From Bin87 sp965232895 (GTDB taxonomy: Bacteria > Chloroflexota > Dehalococcoidia > Lucifugimonadales > UBA3495), in the NCBI GenBank assembly GCA_965232895.1, contig OZ247430.1, positions 1,116,001-1,180,000 on the forward strand: a stretch of 64,000 bases of DNA, in the 5' to 3' direction. Below are positions 52,880 through 61,641 of the stretch, piece by piece. The notes under the pieces are model-generated. The model did no database searches. It had not been told where the DNA came from and saw only the letters and a program-made list of their open reading frames with translations. Numbering within the stretch: the stretch's first letter is position 1; each line of letters begins with the position of its first letter. The position numbers and the translations under genes were made by a program.

Positions 52880-52880
52880 G
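51739..52880 (+). pseudogene. IS630-family transposase, two frameshifts
   Basis: Three frames join into one protein: MPEMGALLGRWRMDGAEVR and SQGWTAAAV (HTH), then LERDVHTIGEWARAFAEGG, then LNGEQRAELKAAVQG onward. Breaks lie near 51886 (one extra G) and 52002 (one extra C in a C-run). The catalytic core is present: IFFFDEAHF, VVWDNSPAHRG, FNADEAIWGWAR. The stop overlaps the right end. Two homopolymer-type shifts could be sequencing errors. Confidence 0.85.
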
Positions 52881-52887
52881 GCTGTCG

Positions 52888-54585
52888 TCAGGCGGCGTCT
52901 GCCAGGTCCTTGGTGCCGGGTTTGGCCTCGGGCAGCGGGGTCTGGACATTGAGTGGCCGCCGAGTTTTGCGGGCCGGCTTGGGCTTGGCTGGGCCCTTGT
53001 ACGCCTGTATTTCCATCTGGAAGTCGAGGAGTTCCTCGGGGATCTCCCTGGCGGGGCGGAGCCATGCAGCGTGGGCGTTGCGTATGACGGCTTTCATCTG
53101 ATCCACGGTAGGAACGCTCAGATTCCCGATGTGCCACGCCGCCGCCGCGACGTAGAGGTACAGGTGTCGCAGGGTCAGGGAGCGGTGCATGTGGAGAAAC
53201 AGCTTCAGGGCCGCCCAGAAGGACTCCATGGAGTTGCTCGTCGCCAGCTTGTGATGCTCTTCGTACCAGCGGACATATTTCTTCTTCTTGTGGTTCACCG
53301 TCAGGCGGGTCCGTATATCCCAGGGGAGCTTGTTGGATTCGTCCGACATCATCCGAGCATTCTTGTCAGTGGCTTTCTCGATGAAGGGCGTTGAGTTGCC
53401 CAACTCAACCTCGCCGACGATGACTTCAGCTACCACCCGCCCGGTCTCCTCGCTCACGCAGCCGAGGACCGTGACCGGTATCTCGTCCACGTTGCCGATG
53501 AGAGTGTCATCCGTCTGGAAGTCGCCCGGAATGGGTCGCAGGTCTACTTCCAGGGCCTCGAAAATCCGGTACAGGAGTCGCAGCGAGGTGCGGTGGTTCC
53601 TGGTGCGCCCATCGGTCTTCAGTGCGCAGGCCAGCGACAGAGCCGACTGGTACGGGAATTGCAGAGAGAAGTACACTGCGAGGAGCAGCGCCCGCCAGGA
53701 TCCGTGAACTCCCTTCAGCGTGGTGTGGGTCAGTGCGTGGAACCGCCGCTCACACTGCAGGCATCGCCAGGTGCGGTGCTTGCGCCGGCGCACCTCCACG
53801 ACGTCATCGGAGCCGCAATTAGGGTTGAGGCACCTGACAACCCCATCCGGCCAGCGGGCGTCGACGATGAACGCCTCGGCCGCCTTTTCGTCTGGGATGC
53901 GTTCCTCGAACTGGAACACTCCCATCGCGCAGGTCAGGCGCATCTTGCGGTAGGCGTTGGCCTTTTTCGGGTTGCGCCGTCGCTTGTCCTTGTCCTTGAT
54001 GACGCGGCCCTTGGTGATCTGGCGGGGCTTTCCCTTGGTGTCCCGCTTCGGCTTGCCGTCCTTCCCCTTCAGCCGGCGTCCGATCTCAGCCTGGGTGAGG
54101 CGGACCTCATTCTTGAGCTCGTCCAGTTCCAGGAACACCTTACGGAGGGTCGACCGGCTGGGGATTTGGTCGAAACCACACAAGGTCGCCAGATCATGCC
54201 AGTCGGTTTCCAGCTGTTCCAGGAGCGGAGTCATGTCGCGGGGTACCTCGGTCCGTCGGGAACGGCTGGCGAGGTACAGCTTTATCATTGGGTCGCGGTC
54301 AAGAGGTGGGCGCCCAGTCCCCGAGGGGGTATGGAGGTGTTCCCGGATCCGGTCGAGATTCGCTTGTTCGGCAGCCTCCATGAAGGTGGGCACGCTGTAA
54401 ATCAGTTGCGGCCGAGAGGGGCCAGGTGTAGAATGTCTTTGGGCAGGTGGCATCTGAATTGTCCTTTTTGGTAGTTTAGGTGTTCTGTCTGGGGCGGTGG
54501 CTGGAGCGTTGCTTGGTGTGCTATCTCCAGCTGCCCGTTGTATTGTGCGATTGCTGGTTAGGTCATTTTCTTCCTCCCTATTCAT
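52888..54585 (-). CDS. Long ISXO2-like (IS1595-type) transposase with N-terminal extension
   Basis: 565 residues from ATG 54585. The zinc ribbon CLNPNC...RCLQCERRF is at about 252-278, DDTLIGNVDE (first acidic site) at about 358 and the ISXO2 signature YEEHHKLATSNSMESFWAAL at about 440-460. IS1595-type proteins are usually 250-350 residues. The first about 245 residues are extra: a helical part (FMEAAEQANLDRIREHLH), RDPMIKLYLASR as in the N-terminus of other transposases, and a Lys-rich stretch (KGKDGKPKRDTKGKPRQ). The start overlaps the small upstream ORF by 4 bp. Confidence 0.82.
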   Translation of the reverse strand: MNREEENDLTSNRTIQRAAGDSTPSNAPATAPDRTPKLPKRTIQMPPAQRHSTPGPSRPQLIYSVPTFMEAAEQANLDRIREHLHTPSGTGRPPLDRDPMIKLYLASRSRRTEVPRDMTPLLEQLETDWHDLATLCGFDQIPSRSTLRKVFLELDELKNEVRLTQAEIGRRLKGKDGKPKRDTKGKPRQITKGRVIKDKDKRRRNPKKANAYRKMRLTCAMGVFQFEERIPDEKAAEAFIVDARWPDGVVRCLNPNCGSDDVVEVRRRKHRTWRCLQCERRFHALTHTTLKGVHGSWRALLLAVYFSLQFPYQSALSLACALKTDGRTRNHRTSLRLLYRIFEALEVDLRPIPGDFQTDDTLIGNVDEIPVTVLGCVSEETGRVVAEVIVGEVELGNSTPFIEKATDKNARMMSDESNKLPWDIRTRLTVNHKKKKYVRWYEEHHKLATSNSMESFWAALKLFLHMHRSLTLRHLYLYVAAAAWHIGNLSVPTVDQMKAVIRNAHAAWLRPAREIPEELLDFQMEIQAYKGPAKPKPARKTRRPLNVQTPLPEAKPGTKDLADAA

Positions 54586-54905
54586 CTCCGGTGGGCCGCG
54601 AGCGTCAGGGCTCCACATGGCCTTTCCATCATGGGCCCCGCCCTTCTTGCTGATTTCCCTTGGCCCGGCGTCCGGCCCGTGGCTGTGAGGGTTTTTGTCA
54701 ATTCCCGCAAGCGGCCAAAATTGCACACAATCCGGTTCAGGATCAGTCCCCCCACGTCGGACATCAAATCCCGCCACAGGAGCTTCAGGGTATCTTCACC
54801 GTCACCCGTCCCTTGGTCCAGTGGCAACCGGACATTTTCTCCGTGGGATTCATTCGTTCTCGGGGGTTGCTCCCCCTTCCGCTTGACGACTTTTCTGCGA
54901 GTCAA
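54582..54905 (-). CDS. Small ORF coupled to the ISXO2-like transposase
   Basis: 107 residues. A basic start (MTRRKVVKRKGEQPP), then LKLLWRDLMSDVGGLILNRIV and a basic tail. Its TGA (54582-54584) overlaps the ATG of the transposase in ATGA. This suggests a two-ORF transposon in which the small protein regulates or assists transposition. No family recognised, and no similar ORF is expected for simple IS1595 elements. Confidence 0.5.
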   Translation of the reverse strand: MTRRKVVKRKGEQPPRTNESHGENVRLPLDQGTGDGEDTLKLLWRDLMSDVGGLILNRIVCNFGRLRELTKTLTATGRTPGQGKSARRAGPMMERPCGALTLAAHRR

Positions 54906-55043
54906 CTGGCTCCTCCCGTTGGGCTACGCCGCCCGGGGCACTTGAGATGAGCCAGCCGCCTTGCCAAGCGTCGGAACGCTACAATACAATCGCGCACGAG
55001 CACCATCGGAAGAGGAAGCCTTTGGGTTCGCTCACTTGGCCGC

Positions 55044-55115
55044 CGGAGATACTCGGACTCGAACCGAGTTCTGCGGTTTGCAGGACCGCTGCTCTCCCTG
55101 TTGAGCTATACCCCC
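55044..55115 (-). tRNA. Degenerate tRNA-Ala-like sequence (TGC, C33)
   Basis: The cloverleaf folds: GGGGGTA/TATCTCC with G3:U70, D-arm GCTC/GAGC, anticodon stem GCGGT/ACCGC, T-arm CTCGG-TTCGAGT-CCGAG. But position 33 is C instead of the near-universal U, the discriminator is G, and no CCA is encoded. Possibly a decayed copy or one from a mobile element. Confidence 0.6.
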
Positions 55116-55149
55116 ACGTTGTGTGGTTGATGTCCCGAGTGGGTGGGTT

Positions 55150-55196
55150 GGCGCCGCTGCGCAAAAGCGCTCTACGGCACGGCTGAGCTACGGACC
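55150..55196 (-). pseudogene. 5' half of a tRNA-like sequence
   Basis: Minus-strand GGTCCGTAGCTC, GAGC and a hairpin CGCT-TTTGCGC-AGCG resemble acceptor, D-arm and anticodon arm. No T-arm follows. Confidence 0.4.
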
Positions 55197-55239
55197 TGCG
55201 AGTCGGCCGTGCGCTTGGCTTTGCTCAACCGTTGTTTTC

Positions 55240-55317
55240 TGGAGTACCCGGCAGGATTCGAACCTGTGTGTTCGCGGTTAACAGCCGCGCGCTCTGACCA
55301 GGCTGTGCTACGGGTGC
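55240..55317 (-). tRNA. Degenerate tRNA-Asn-like sequence (GTT)
   Basis: Anticodon arm CGCGG-CTGTTAA-CCGCG has GTT. T-arm CAGG-TTCGAAT-CCTG and a CCA end (55240-55242) are present. The acceptor GCACCCG/CGGGTAC has a C-A mismatch at pair 2, the D-stem an A-A mismatch, and the discriminator is U. So it is folded but weakened, as in phage-type or decayed tRNAs. Confidence 0.6.
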
Positions 55318-55353
55318 TGGCGGCGCTGGCTGGATGGGTGAAACGACCCTTTG

Positions 55354-55470
55354 AGTGCGTTGGCAGCGGTGACCCCAGGAAAAGGCAGCGTCTTCACGGT
55401 CACCCTGCCCGCAGAAGCCGCGGAAGCAACGCAACCAACGGAACAGCCAGCCGCCTCCGCCAACACGTAG
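55354..55470 (+). pseudogene. 3' remnant of a histidine kinase gene
   Basis: The frame ends PGKGSVFTVTLPAEAAEATQ...TAG. 'GKGSxFTVTLP' is the last strand of the HATPase domain in sensor kinases. Upstream sequence in this frame is not kinase-like, so only the last ~35 codons are left. A breakpoint lies at about 55365, next to the tRNA-like cluster. Confidence 0.6.
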
Positions 55471-55476
55471 CTCATT

Positions 55477-55662
55477 ATGGACCTCGGATGCCTGGTCGCC
55501 ATAGCCGGCGCCGCCCTGCTCATCATCGGGATAGCCATCTTCGCCCCCAGCCTACTCATCTCCGGCGCACTCCTCCTAGCCGTCATCGGAGGAATAACCG
55601 CCCTCATCGGCTTGGCAATCCTCATATTCGTGGTCATCCCCTCATTGTTCGGCATCGGCTGA
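55477..55662 (+). CDS. Small hydrophobic two-helix peptide
   Basis: 61 residues, nearly all hydrophobic: LVAIAGAALLIIGIAIFAP and LLLAVIGGITALIGLAILIFVVIP. It begins 6 bp after the kinase remnant stop, so it may have been the downstream gene of that operon. No clear ribosome site. Function unknown. Confidence 0.45.
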   Translation: MDLGCLVAIAGAALLIIGIAIFAPSLLISGALLLAVIGGITALIGLAILIFVVIPSLFGIG

Positions 55663-56267
55663 ACCGCCCCAAAGCCACCGCGCAAAGCACGCAGGCGTCG
55701 CAACCATGAGAGGCAAGCGGGGCCACCTGACCCCGATAAAAAACCGTATTCCCATCACGGCCCACCAGCTAACCAGACCACCTATAGCGCCCACAGAAAG
55801 CTGAAGCAGATAGGCCGCTTACTATCTGACGGAAAGACTGAACGCATGTGATCGGAACGCCTCACGACGCGACCTGCGGTTCTGGGCCTACAACCTCGAG
55901 TACGCAGACGAAAGCATCTACGACTCCCACTGGGACAACCCACCATCCCGTTGACACTACCGGGACTACGGCGGCTACTGGCGCCAGCCCCTGGCGACCC
56001 TCACCAAGTTCGACAACCGAGCCGGGATCCAACCCTTCACCGACATAACAGGCTGAGTGAACGTCACGGTCAAGGATCAGCGAGACTCCTGGCTCAGCTG
56101 GGGCATCGACCACGGCCCACTGGACATCGCAGAGTCGCCGCCACGCACCGTGCATGGCGGTGGCCAACTCCGACTGTTGGAACAGTACGATATTCTCACC
56201 GCGCTGTCCACACGGTGAGAATACAGCCCAGCTCTATCTATCCAAAGCATTGATTGTCACCCCTGGA
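55663..56267. other. Gene-poor stretch with a possible broken ORF
   Basis: No intact gene is seen. On the plus strand about 55816-56215 one frame reads YYLTERLNACDRNASRRD, then FWAYNLEYADESIYDSHWD, and later YRDYGGYWRQPLATLTKFD and VNVTVKDQRDSWLSWGID. It is interrupted only by two TGA codons. This looks like the remains of a protein gene with nonsense mutations. Confidence 0.4.
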
Positions 56268-59200
56268 TCAGTCGTCGTCCACGATGGTCATGGTTCCCAC
56301 GGACGCGGGCCTGAACCACTCTCCGGGGAGGTACGCCTCCACCGCGAAGTACTCGTCCGGCTCGTCCGCGCTGTCATCATTCAGCCAGACCACTCCCGTC
56401 AGCTCGGTTACGCCCGGAGCGAACACCATCACCTCGGACATGGCCTGGTAGTCGCCGGAATGCGCCCGGTCGTCCAGCAGGTGGTAGGCGGGCCCGGCGA
56501 ACCAGCGCACCTCGAATTCCTCAGTCAAGGCATGGGAGAGCAGTATCCGGAACTCCACCGCGTCGCCCTCCATGCCCGAGGCGTCCTCCACGGTGACGCT
56601 TACCTCGGCCTCCGGTTCCGGCGCGTCGTCATCGTCCGCGACGGTCACCGTGGCCGCGCCCTGGCTTGCCGACACTGTGTAGCCGCTGCCGGTATTCACG
56701 GTGGCCGTTACCGAGCCGTCGACCTCGTCCGCCTCGTCGTCGATAGTGCCGACGGTGAGCGTGACGCTGCCCGCGGTCGGGATGGTCACCGTGCGCTGGC
56801 CCGTGGCCGCCCCGTAGTCGCCGCTCTGTGACACCGTGACGCTGAGGTCCAAGCTGGACGCCGGAACCGGGCTGGCGGTGACGGTGAAGCTGGCGTCGCC
56901 GCCCTCGGTCACGCCGTTCCCGGCGCTGATGCTCACCTCCGGAACGTCGTCGTCGGAGACGCTGACCGTGGCCGCGCCCTGAGATGCCGACACGGTGTAG
57001 CCGCTGCCGGTATTCACCGTGGCCGTGACCGACCCGTCGACTTCGTCCGCCCCGTCGTTGGTAGTGCCGACGGTGAGGGTGACGCTGCCCGCAGTCGGGA
57101 TGGTCACCGTTTGCTGGCCCGTGGCCGCCCCGTAGTCGCCGCTCTGCGACACCGTGACGCTCACGTCCAGATCCGCCGCCGGGGCCGGGCTGGCCGTGAC
57201 GGTGAAGCTGGCGTCGCCGCCCTCGGTGATGCCGCCGCCAGCGGTCACGCTCACCTCCGGCGTGGTCAGCGGCGGCGGCGGGTCGTCATCATCCGCCACG
57301 CTGACCGTGGCCGCGCCCTGGGACGAGGACACCGTGTAGCCGCTGCCACTGTTCACGGTGGCCATTACCGAACCGTCGGCTTCGTCCGCCCCGTCGTCGG
57401 TCGTTCCCACCGTGAACGTGGCGCTGCCCGCAGTCGGGATGGTCACCGTGCGCTGGCCGGTGGCCGCCCCGTAGTCGCCGCTCTGCGACACCGTGACGCT
57501 CACGTCCAGGCTGGACGCCGGCGCCGGGCTGGCGGTGACGGTGAAGCTGGCGTCGCCGCCCTCGGTTACGCCGCCTCCGGCGGTGATGCTCACCTCCGGC
57601 GTGGTCGGCGGCGGCGGGTCGTCGTCGTCCGTGACGGTGACCGTGGCCGCGCCCTGGGTTGCCGACACCGTGTAGCCGGCGTCGGCGGCCGGCGTATCCA
57701 GCGTCGCCGTTACCGACCCGTCGGCTTCGTCGGCGTCATCGTCAGTGGTGCTCACCGTCAGGGTGGCGCTGCCCGTGGTGGGGATGGTCACCGTGCGCTG
57801 GCCCGTGGCCGCGCCGTAGTCGCCGCTCTGCGACACCGTGACGCTCACGTCCAGGTCCGCCGCCGGGGCCGGGCTGGCCGTGACGGTGAAAGTAGCGTTG
57901 CCGCCCTCGGTTACCCCGCTGCCCGCGGTCACGCTCACCTCCGGCGTGGTCAGCGGGTCCTGTTGCGATGCCTCCAGCGCGGTCAGCTCGGCGACGACCG
58001 GTACCCAGCGTGGCCAGCCCCGATCCGCATAGCCCTGCGCCTCGGCGGCGGTCATGGCGACGCCGCTGACGCCGGCCGCGTCGAGCACGCCGAACGCCAC
58101 CAGCACGCGCTGCCAGCGGTTCACGTGCTCCGCGCCGTTGTGCGTCTCCGCCACCCACACCTTCACGTTGGCCACGACCTGCGGATCGACGGTGTAGCCC
58201 GTCTTAGGCGCAGGATCGTCGTCGTCCGCCACGCTGACCGTGGCCGCGCCCTGGGCCGCCGACACTGTATAGTCGCTGCCGGTATTCACCGTGGCCGTCA
58301 CCGAGCCGTCGGCCTCGTCTGCCCCGTCGTCGGTGGTTCCCACCGTGAACGTCGCGCTGCCCGTGGTGGGGATGGTCACCGTGCGCTGGCCCGTGGCCGC
58401 GCCGTAGTCGCCGCTCTGCGACACCGTGACGCTCACGTCCAGGTCCGCCGCCGGGGCCGGGCTGGCCGTAATGGTGAAGCTGGCGTTGCCACCCTCGGTT
58501 ACGCTGGAGCCGGTGCTGATCGAGATCTCCGGAACGTCGTCGTCGGAGACGCTGACCGTGGCCGCGCCCTGGGTTGCCGACACTGTATAGTCGCTGCCGG
58601 TATTCACCGTGGCCGTCACCGAGCCGTCGGCTTCGTCCGCCCCGTCGTTAGTCGTTCCCACCGTCAGGGTGGCGCTGCCCGTGGTCGGGATGGTCACCGT
58701 CTGCTGGCCCGTGGCCGCGCCGTAGTCGCCACTCTGCGACACCGTGACGCTCACGTCCAGGTCCGCCGCCGGGGCCGGGCTGGCGGTGATGGTGAAGGTG
58801 GCGTCGCCGCCTTCGGTTACGCCGCCGCCGGCGCTGACGCTCACCTCCGGCGTGGTCAGCGGGTCCTGTTGCGATGCCTCCAGCGCGGTCAGCTCGGCGA
58901 CGACCGGTACCCAGCGCGGCCAGCCCCGGTCCGCATAGACCTGCGCCTCGGTGGCGGTCATGGGGATGCCGCTGACGCCGGCCGCGTCGAGCTCGCCGAA
59001 CGACACCAGCACGCGCTGCCAGCGGTTCACGTGCTCCGCGCCGTTGTGCGTCTCCGCCGCCCACACCTTCACGTTGGCCACAACCTGCGGATCGGCGGTG
59101 TAGCCCGTCGTAGGCGCAGGAACGTCGTCGTCCGCCACGCTGACCGTGCCCGCGCCCTGGGTTGCCGACACCGTGTAGCCGGCGTCGGCGGCCGGCGTGT

Positions 59201-61640
59201 CCAGCGTCGCCGTTACCGACCCGTCGGCCTCGTCTACCCCGTCGTCGGTAGTACCGACGGTGAGCGTGACGCTGCCCGCAGTCGGGATGGTCACCGTCCG
59301 CTGGCCCGTGGTCGCGCCGTAGTCGCCGCTCTGCGACACCGTGACGCTCACGTCCAGGTTGGCCGCCGGCGCCGGGCTGGCGGTGACGGTGAAGCTGGCG
59401 TCGCCGCCCTCGGTTACCCCGCTGCCCGCGCTGACACTCACCTCCGGTGTGGTCAGCAGCGGCGGCGGGTCGTCGTCATCCGCGACGCTGACCGTGGCCG
59501 CGCCCTGGGTCGCCGACACCGTGTAGCCGGCGTCAGCGGCCGGCGTGTCCAGCGTCGCCGTCACCGACCCGTCAGCCTCGTCCGTGTCGTCGTTGGTTGT
59601 CCCCACCGTGAACGTCGCGCTGCCAGAGGTCGGAATCGTGACCACCTTCGCGCCGGTCGTTGCGCCGTAGTCGCCGCTGGCGCTGACCGTCACGCTCACT
59701 GCGAGGTTCGCGCTCGGCGCCGGATGCGCGCTCACCGTGAACGTCGCGCCGTCACCTTCCGTGACGTCGGCGCCGGCTGAGATGCTGACCACCGGGATCA
59801 CCGGCGCCGAATCATCGTCGTCCGCGACAGTCACGGTTCCCGAACTCTGCGCGCTCGATACCGTATAGCCGTTTCCGGCGTTCAGCGTCGCGGTCACCGC
59901 GCCGTCGGCTTCATCGGCCTGGTCGTTGGTCGTTGGCAGAGCCAACGATGCGGCGCCGCTCGTTGGAAGCGTCACCGTGTGAGTGGCGACGCCGACGCCG
60001 TAGTCTCCGCTCGCCGTGACCGACACGCTGACGGGCAGGGCGGCCGTGGGCGCGGGACTGGCGCTCAAGGCAAACGTGGCGTCGGCGCCTTCGATAATGT
60101 CGCCGCCCGCGACGATGCTGATCTCTGGCGTAACGACGACCGGGCTCGTTCGCTCGCTGACGATGCTGAGCAACCCCTTGGCCGAAGAGTTCGCCGCGCC
60201 GGTCGCGTACACCACGTGAAATTCCAGACGCCTGGTTCCGTTGATCTCCACGCTGACCGTCCGGTCCAGTTCGCTGCTGGTGAGCCGCGCGATCTTGGCC
60301 TCTCCGACCAGCAAACCCTCGCGCGAGTGCATGTAGTAAGCCGTCACCGGCCGACTGGGTTTGCAAAAGTCGGCCGAACGGTCGCTCGGCAACGCCTCCG
60401 CGTCGGAGACGGAGATCGTCGGCAGATCGCTACAGGCGGTCCGCTCCGTATTCGGCGGCGGCGGGTCGTCGTCGTCCGCGACGGTGACCGTGGCCTGGGT
60501 TGCCAACACATACGACACAAAGTAGTCAACGTTGGCGGACGCCGCCGGCGGGTCCAGCGTCACCGTCACTGACCCGTCGGCCTCGTCCGCATCGTCGTTG
60601 GTCGTGCCCACCGTGAACGTTGCGCTGCCCGTGGTGGGGATGGTCACCGTCCGCTGGCCCGTGGCCACACCGTAGTCGCCGCTCTGCGACACCGTGACGC
60701 TCACGTCCAGATCCGGCAACGGGGTGGGATCGGCGGTGATGGTAAAGCTGGCGTCGCCGCCCTCGGTTACCCCGCTGCCACCAACTATGCTGACTTGGGG
60801 CGTATCATCGTCCACGACGGGGGCCGTGGCCGCGCCCTGGGTTGCCGACACCGTGTAGCCAGCGTCGGCGGCCGGCGTATCCAGCGTCAACGTTACCGCC
60901 CCGTCGGGTTCATTCGCATCGTCGCTGGTCGTTCCCACCATCAGGGTGGCGCTGCCCGTGGCAGCCGGGATGGTCACCGTCTTTTGGCCGGTAGTCACCC
61001 CGTAGTCGCCGCTCTGTGAGACCGTGACGCTTACGTCCACCAGGTCCACCGCCGGGGCCGGGTTGGCGGTGACAGTGAACCTCACGTCGCGGCCCTCGAA
61101 TTGCGCTATGCCAGCGGTCACGTTCAACTCCGGAAGGGACTGCTGGTCGTCATCGTTGATGATGTCTATGGAGACGGCGCCGACCAGGGGATGCACCCCG
61201 CCGACAACGCCAACGGCGCTGGGAGCTTTGCTACCGGTGCCGAAGGCTACGGTGATCGTCCGGTCCACCGTGTCGTCGTTAGGACGCGACCATAGTTTGA
61301 GAGTGGCAACTTGAGCGCCTTCCGTAAACTTTATCTCCGGATCAAATACCCACCTCCCATCCCTCGATAATTGCTCTCTGATCGGCTCCACCCCCTGTTC
61401 TTCGTCTTCCTCCACAAAGCAGGAATAGTGAACTTTCACCCTCCCTCCCGATACAGTGTAGGGCACGGTCACCGTCTCCCCGTCTTGCAGAGGCCGATTC
61501 AACGTGAAGGTGAAATAGGTTTTCCCGTAATGTTCGGCAATGCTGGCGTCTTGCACTGCCATCGAGATCGTCAAGCCCTCTACCGTGTCGCCATTGCTGA
61601 ACAGTTTCTCTACATTGCCGGCGTCGTCGGTAAAGGAAAC
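56268..61640 (-). CDS. C-terminal part of giant subtilase: Calx-beta repeat region
   Basis: About 1,790 residues in one open frame. There are about 13 Calx-beta-like modules of 90-110 residues, each with V(T/S)EGGDASFTVTASPAPA, SVTVSQSGDYGAATGQ, TVTIPT-GSATFTVGTTDD and a closing VADDDDPPP. Modules 2-12 are very alike. Two copies of a different insert (DPQVVANVKVWVAETHNGAEHVNRW...ALEASQQDPLTT) and one Cys-containing insert break the array. DDDD ends are probable Ca2+ sites. No sorting signal at the C-terminus. The domain is probably extracellular and adhesive. Joined to the protease part through a frameshift. Confidence 0.85.
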   Translation of the reverse strand, partial: VSFTDDAGNVEKLFSNGDTVEGLTISMAVQDASIAEHYGKTYFTFTLNRPLQDGETVTVPYTVSGGRVKVHYSCFVEEDEEQGVEPIREQLSRDGRWVFDPEIKFTEGAQVATLKLWSRPNDDTVDRTITVAFGTGSKAPSAVGVVGGVHPLVGAVSIDIINDDDQQSLPELNVTAGIAQFEGRDVRFTVTANPAPAVDLVDVSVTVSQSGDYGVTTGQKTVTIPAATGSATLMVGTTSDDANEPDGAVTLTLDTPAADAGYTVSATQGAATAPVVDDDTPQVSIVGGSGVTEGGDASFTITADPTPLPDLDVSVTVSQSGDYGVATGQRTVTIPTTGSATFTVGTTNDDADEADGSVTVTLDPPAASANVDYFVSYVLATQATVTVADDDDPPPPNTERTACSDLPTISVSDAEALPSDRSADFCKPSRPVTAYYMHSREGLLVGEAKIARLTSSELDRTVSVEINGTRRLEFHVVYATGAANSSAKGLLSIVSERTSPVVVTPEISIVAGGDIIEGADATFALSASPAPTAALPVSVSVTASGDYGVGVATHTVTLPTSGAASLALPTTNDQADEADGAVTATLNAGNGYTVSSAQSSGTVTVADDDDSAPVIPVVSISAGADVTEGDGATFTVSAHPAPSANLAVSVTVSASGDYGATTGAKVVTIPTSGSATFTVGTTNDDTDEADGSVTATLDTPAADAGYTVSATQGAATVSVADDDDPPPLLTTPEVSVSAGSGVTEGGDASFTVTASPAPAANLDVSVTVSQSGDYGATTGQRTVTIPTAGSVTLTVGTTDDGVDEADGSVTATLDTPAADAGYTVSATQGAGTVSVADDDVPAPTTGYTADPQVVANVKVWAAETHNGAEHVNRWQRVLVSFGELDAAGVSGIPMTATEAQVYADRGWPRWVPVVAELTALEASQQDPLTTPEVSVSAGGGVTEGGDATFTITASPAPAADLDVSVTVSQSGDYGAATGQQTVTIPTTGSATLTVGTTNDGADEADGSVTATVNTGSDYTVSATQGAATVSVSDDDVPEISISTGSSVTEGGNASFTITASPAPAADLDVSVTVSQSGDYGAATGQRTVTIPTTGSATFTVGTTDDGADEADGSVTATVNTGSDYTVSAAQGAATVSVADDDDPAPKTGYTVDPQVVANVKVWVAETHNGAEHVNRWQRVLVAFGVLDAAGVSGVAMTAAEAQGYADRGWPRWVPVVAELTALEASQQDPLTTPEVSVTAGSGVTEGGNATFTVTASPAPAADLDVSVTVSQSGDYGAATGQRTVTIPTTGSATLTVSTTDDDADEADGSVTATLDTPAADAGYTVSATQGAATVTVTDDDDPPPPTTPEVSITAGGGVTEGGDASFTVTASPAPASSLDVSVTVSQSGDYGAATGQRTVTIPTAGSATFTVGTTDDGADEADGSVMATVNSGSGYTVSSSQGAATVSVADDDDPPPPLTTPEVSVTAGGGITEGGDASFTVTASPAPAADLDVSVTVSQSGDYGAATGQQTVTIPTAGSVTLTVGTTNDGADEVDGSVTATVNTGSGYTVSASQGAATVSVSDDDVPEVSISAGNGVTEGGDASFTVTASPVPASSLDLSVTVSQSGDYGAATGQRTVTIPTAGSVTLTVGTIDDEADEVDGSVTATVNTGSGYTVSASQGAATVTVADDDDAPEPEAEVSVTVEDASGMEGDAVEFRILLSHALTEEFEVRWFAGPAYHLLDDRAHSGDYQAMSEVMVFAPGVTELTGVVWLNDDSADEPDEYFAVEAYLPGEWFRPASVGTMTIVDDD
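56590..61140 (-). repeat. Array of Calx-beta-like coding repeats
   Basis: A unit of about 300 bp, many with near-identical DNA (for example the plus-strand text GTGGCCGCGCCCTGGG recurs at each unit end). Two 250-bp inserts at 57955-58205 and 58855-59105 are close copies of each other. Such an array can recombine and is prone to mis-assembly. Confidence 0.85.
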
Positions 61641-61641
61641 G

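Noticed and set aside
55816..56215. Alternative genetic code (TGA as Trp)
   Set aside because: All neighbouring intact genes use TGA as stop, so nonsense decay is the simpler explanation.
57111..59780. An 889-codon plus-strand ORF
   Set aside because: It lies antisense to the Calx-beta array; its length comes from repeat composition and high GC. No domain or start signal.
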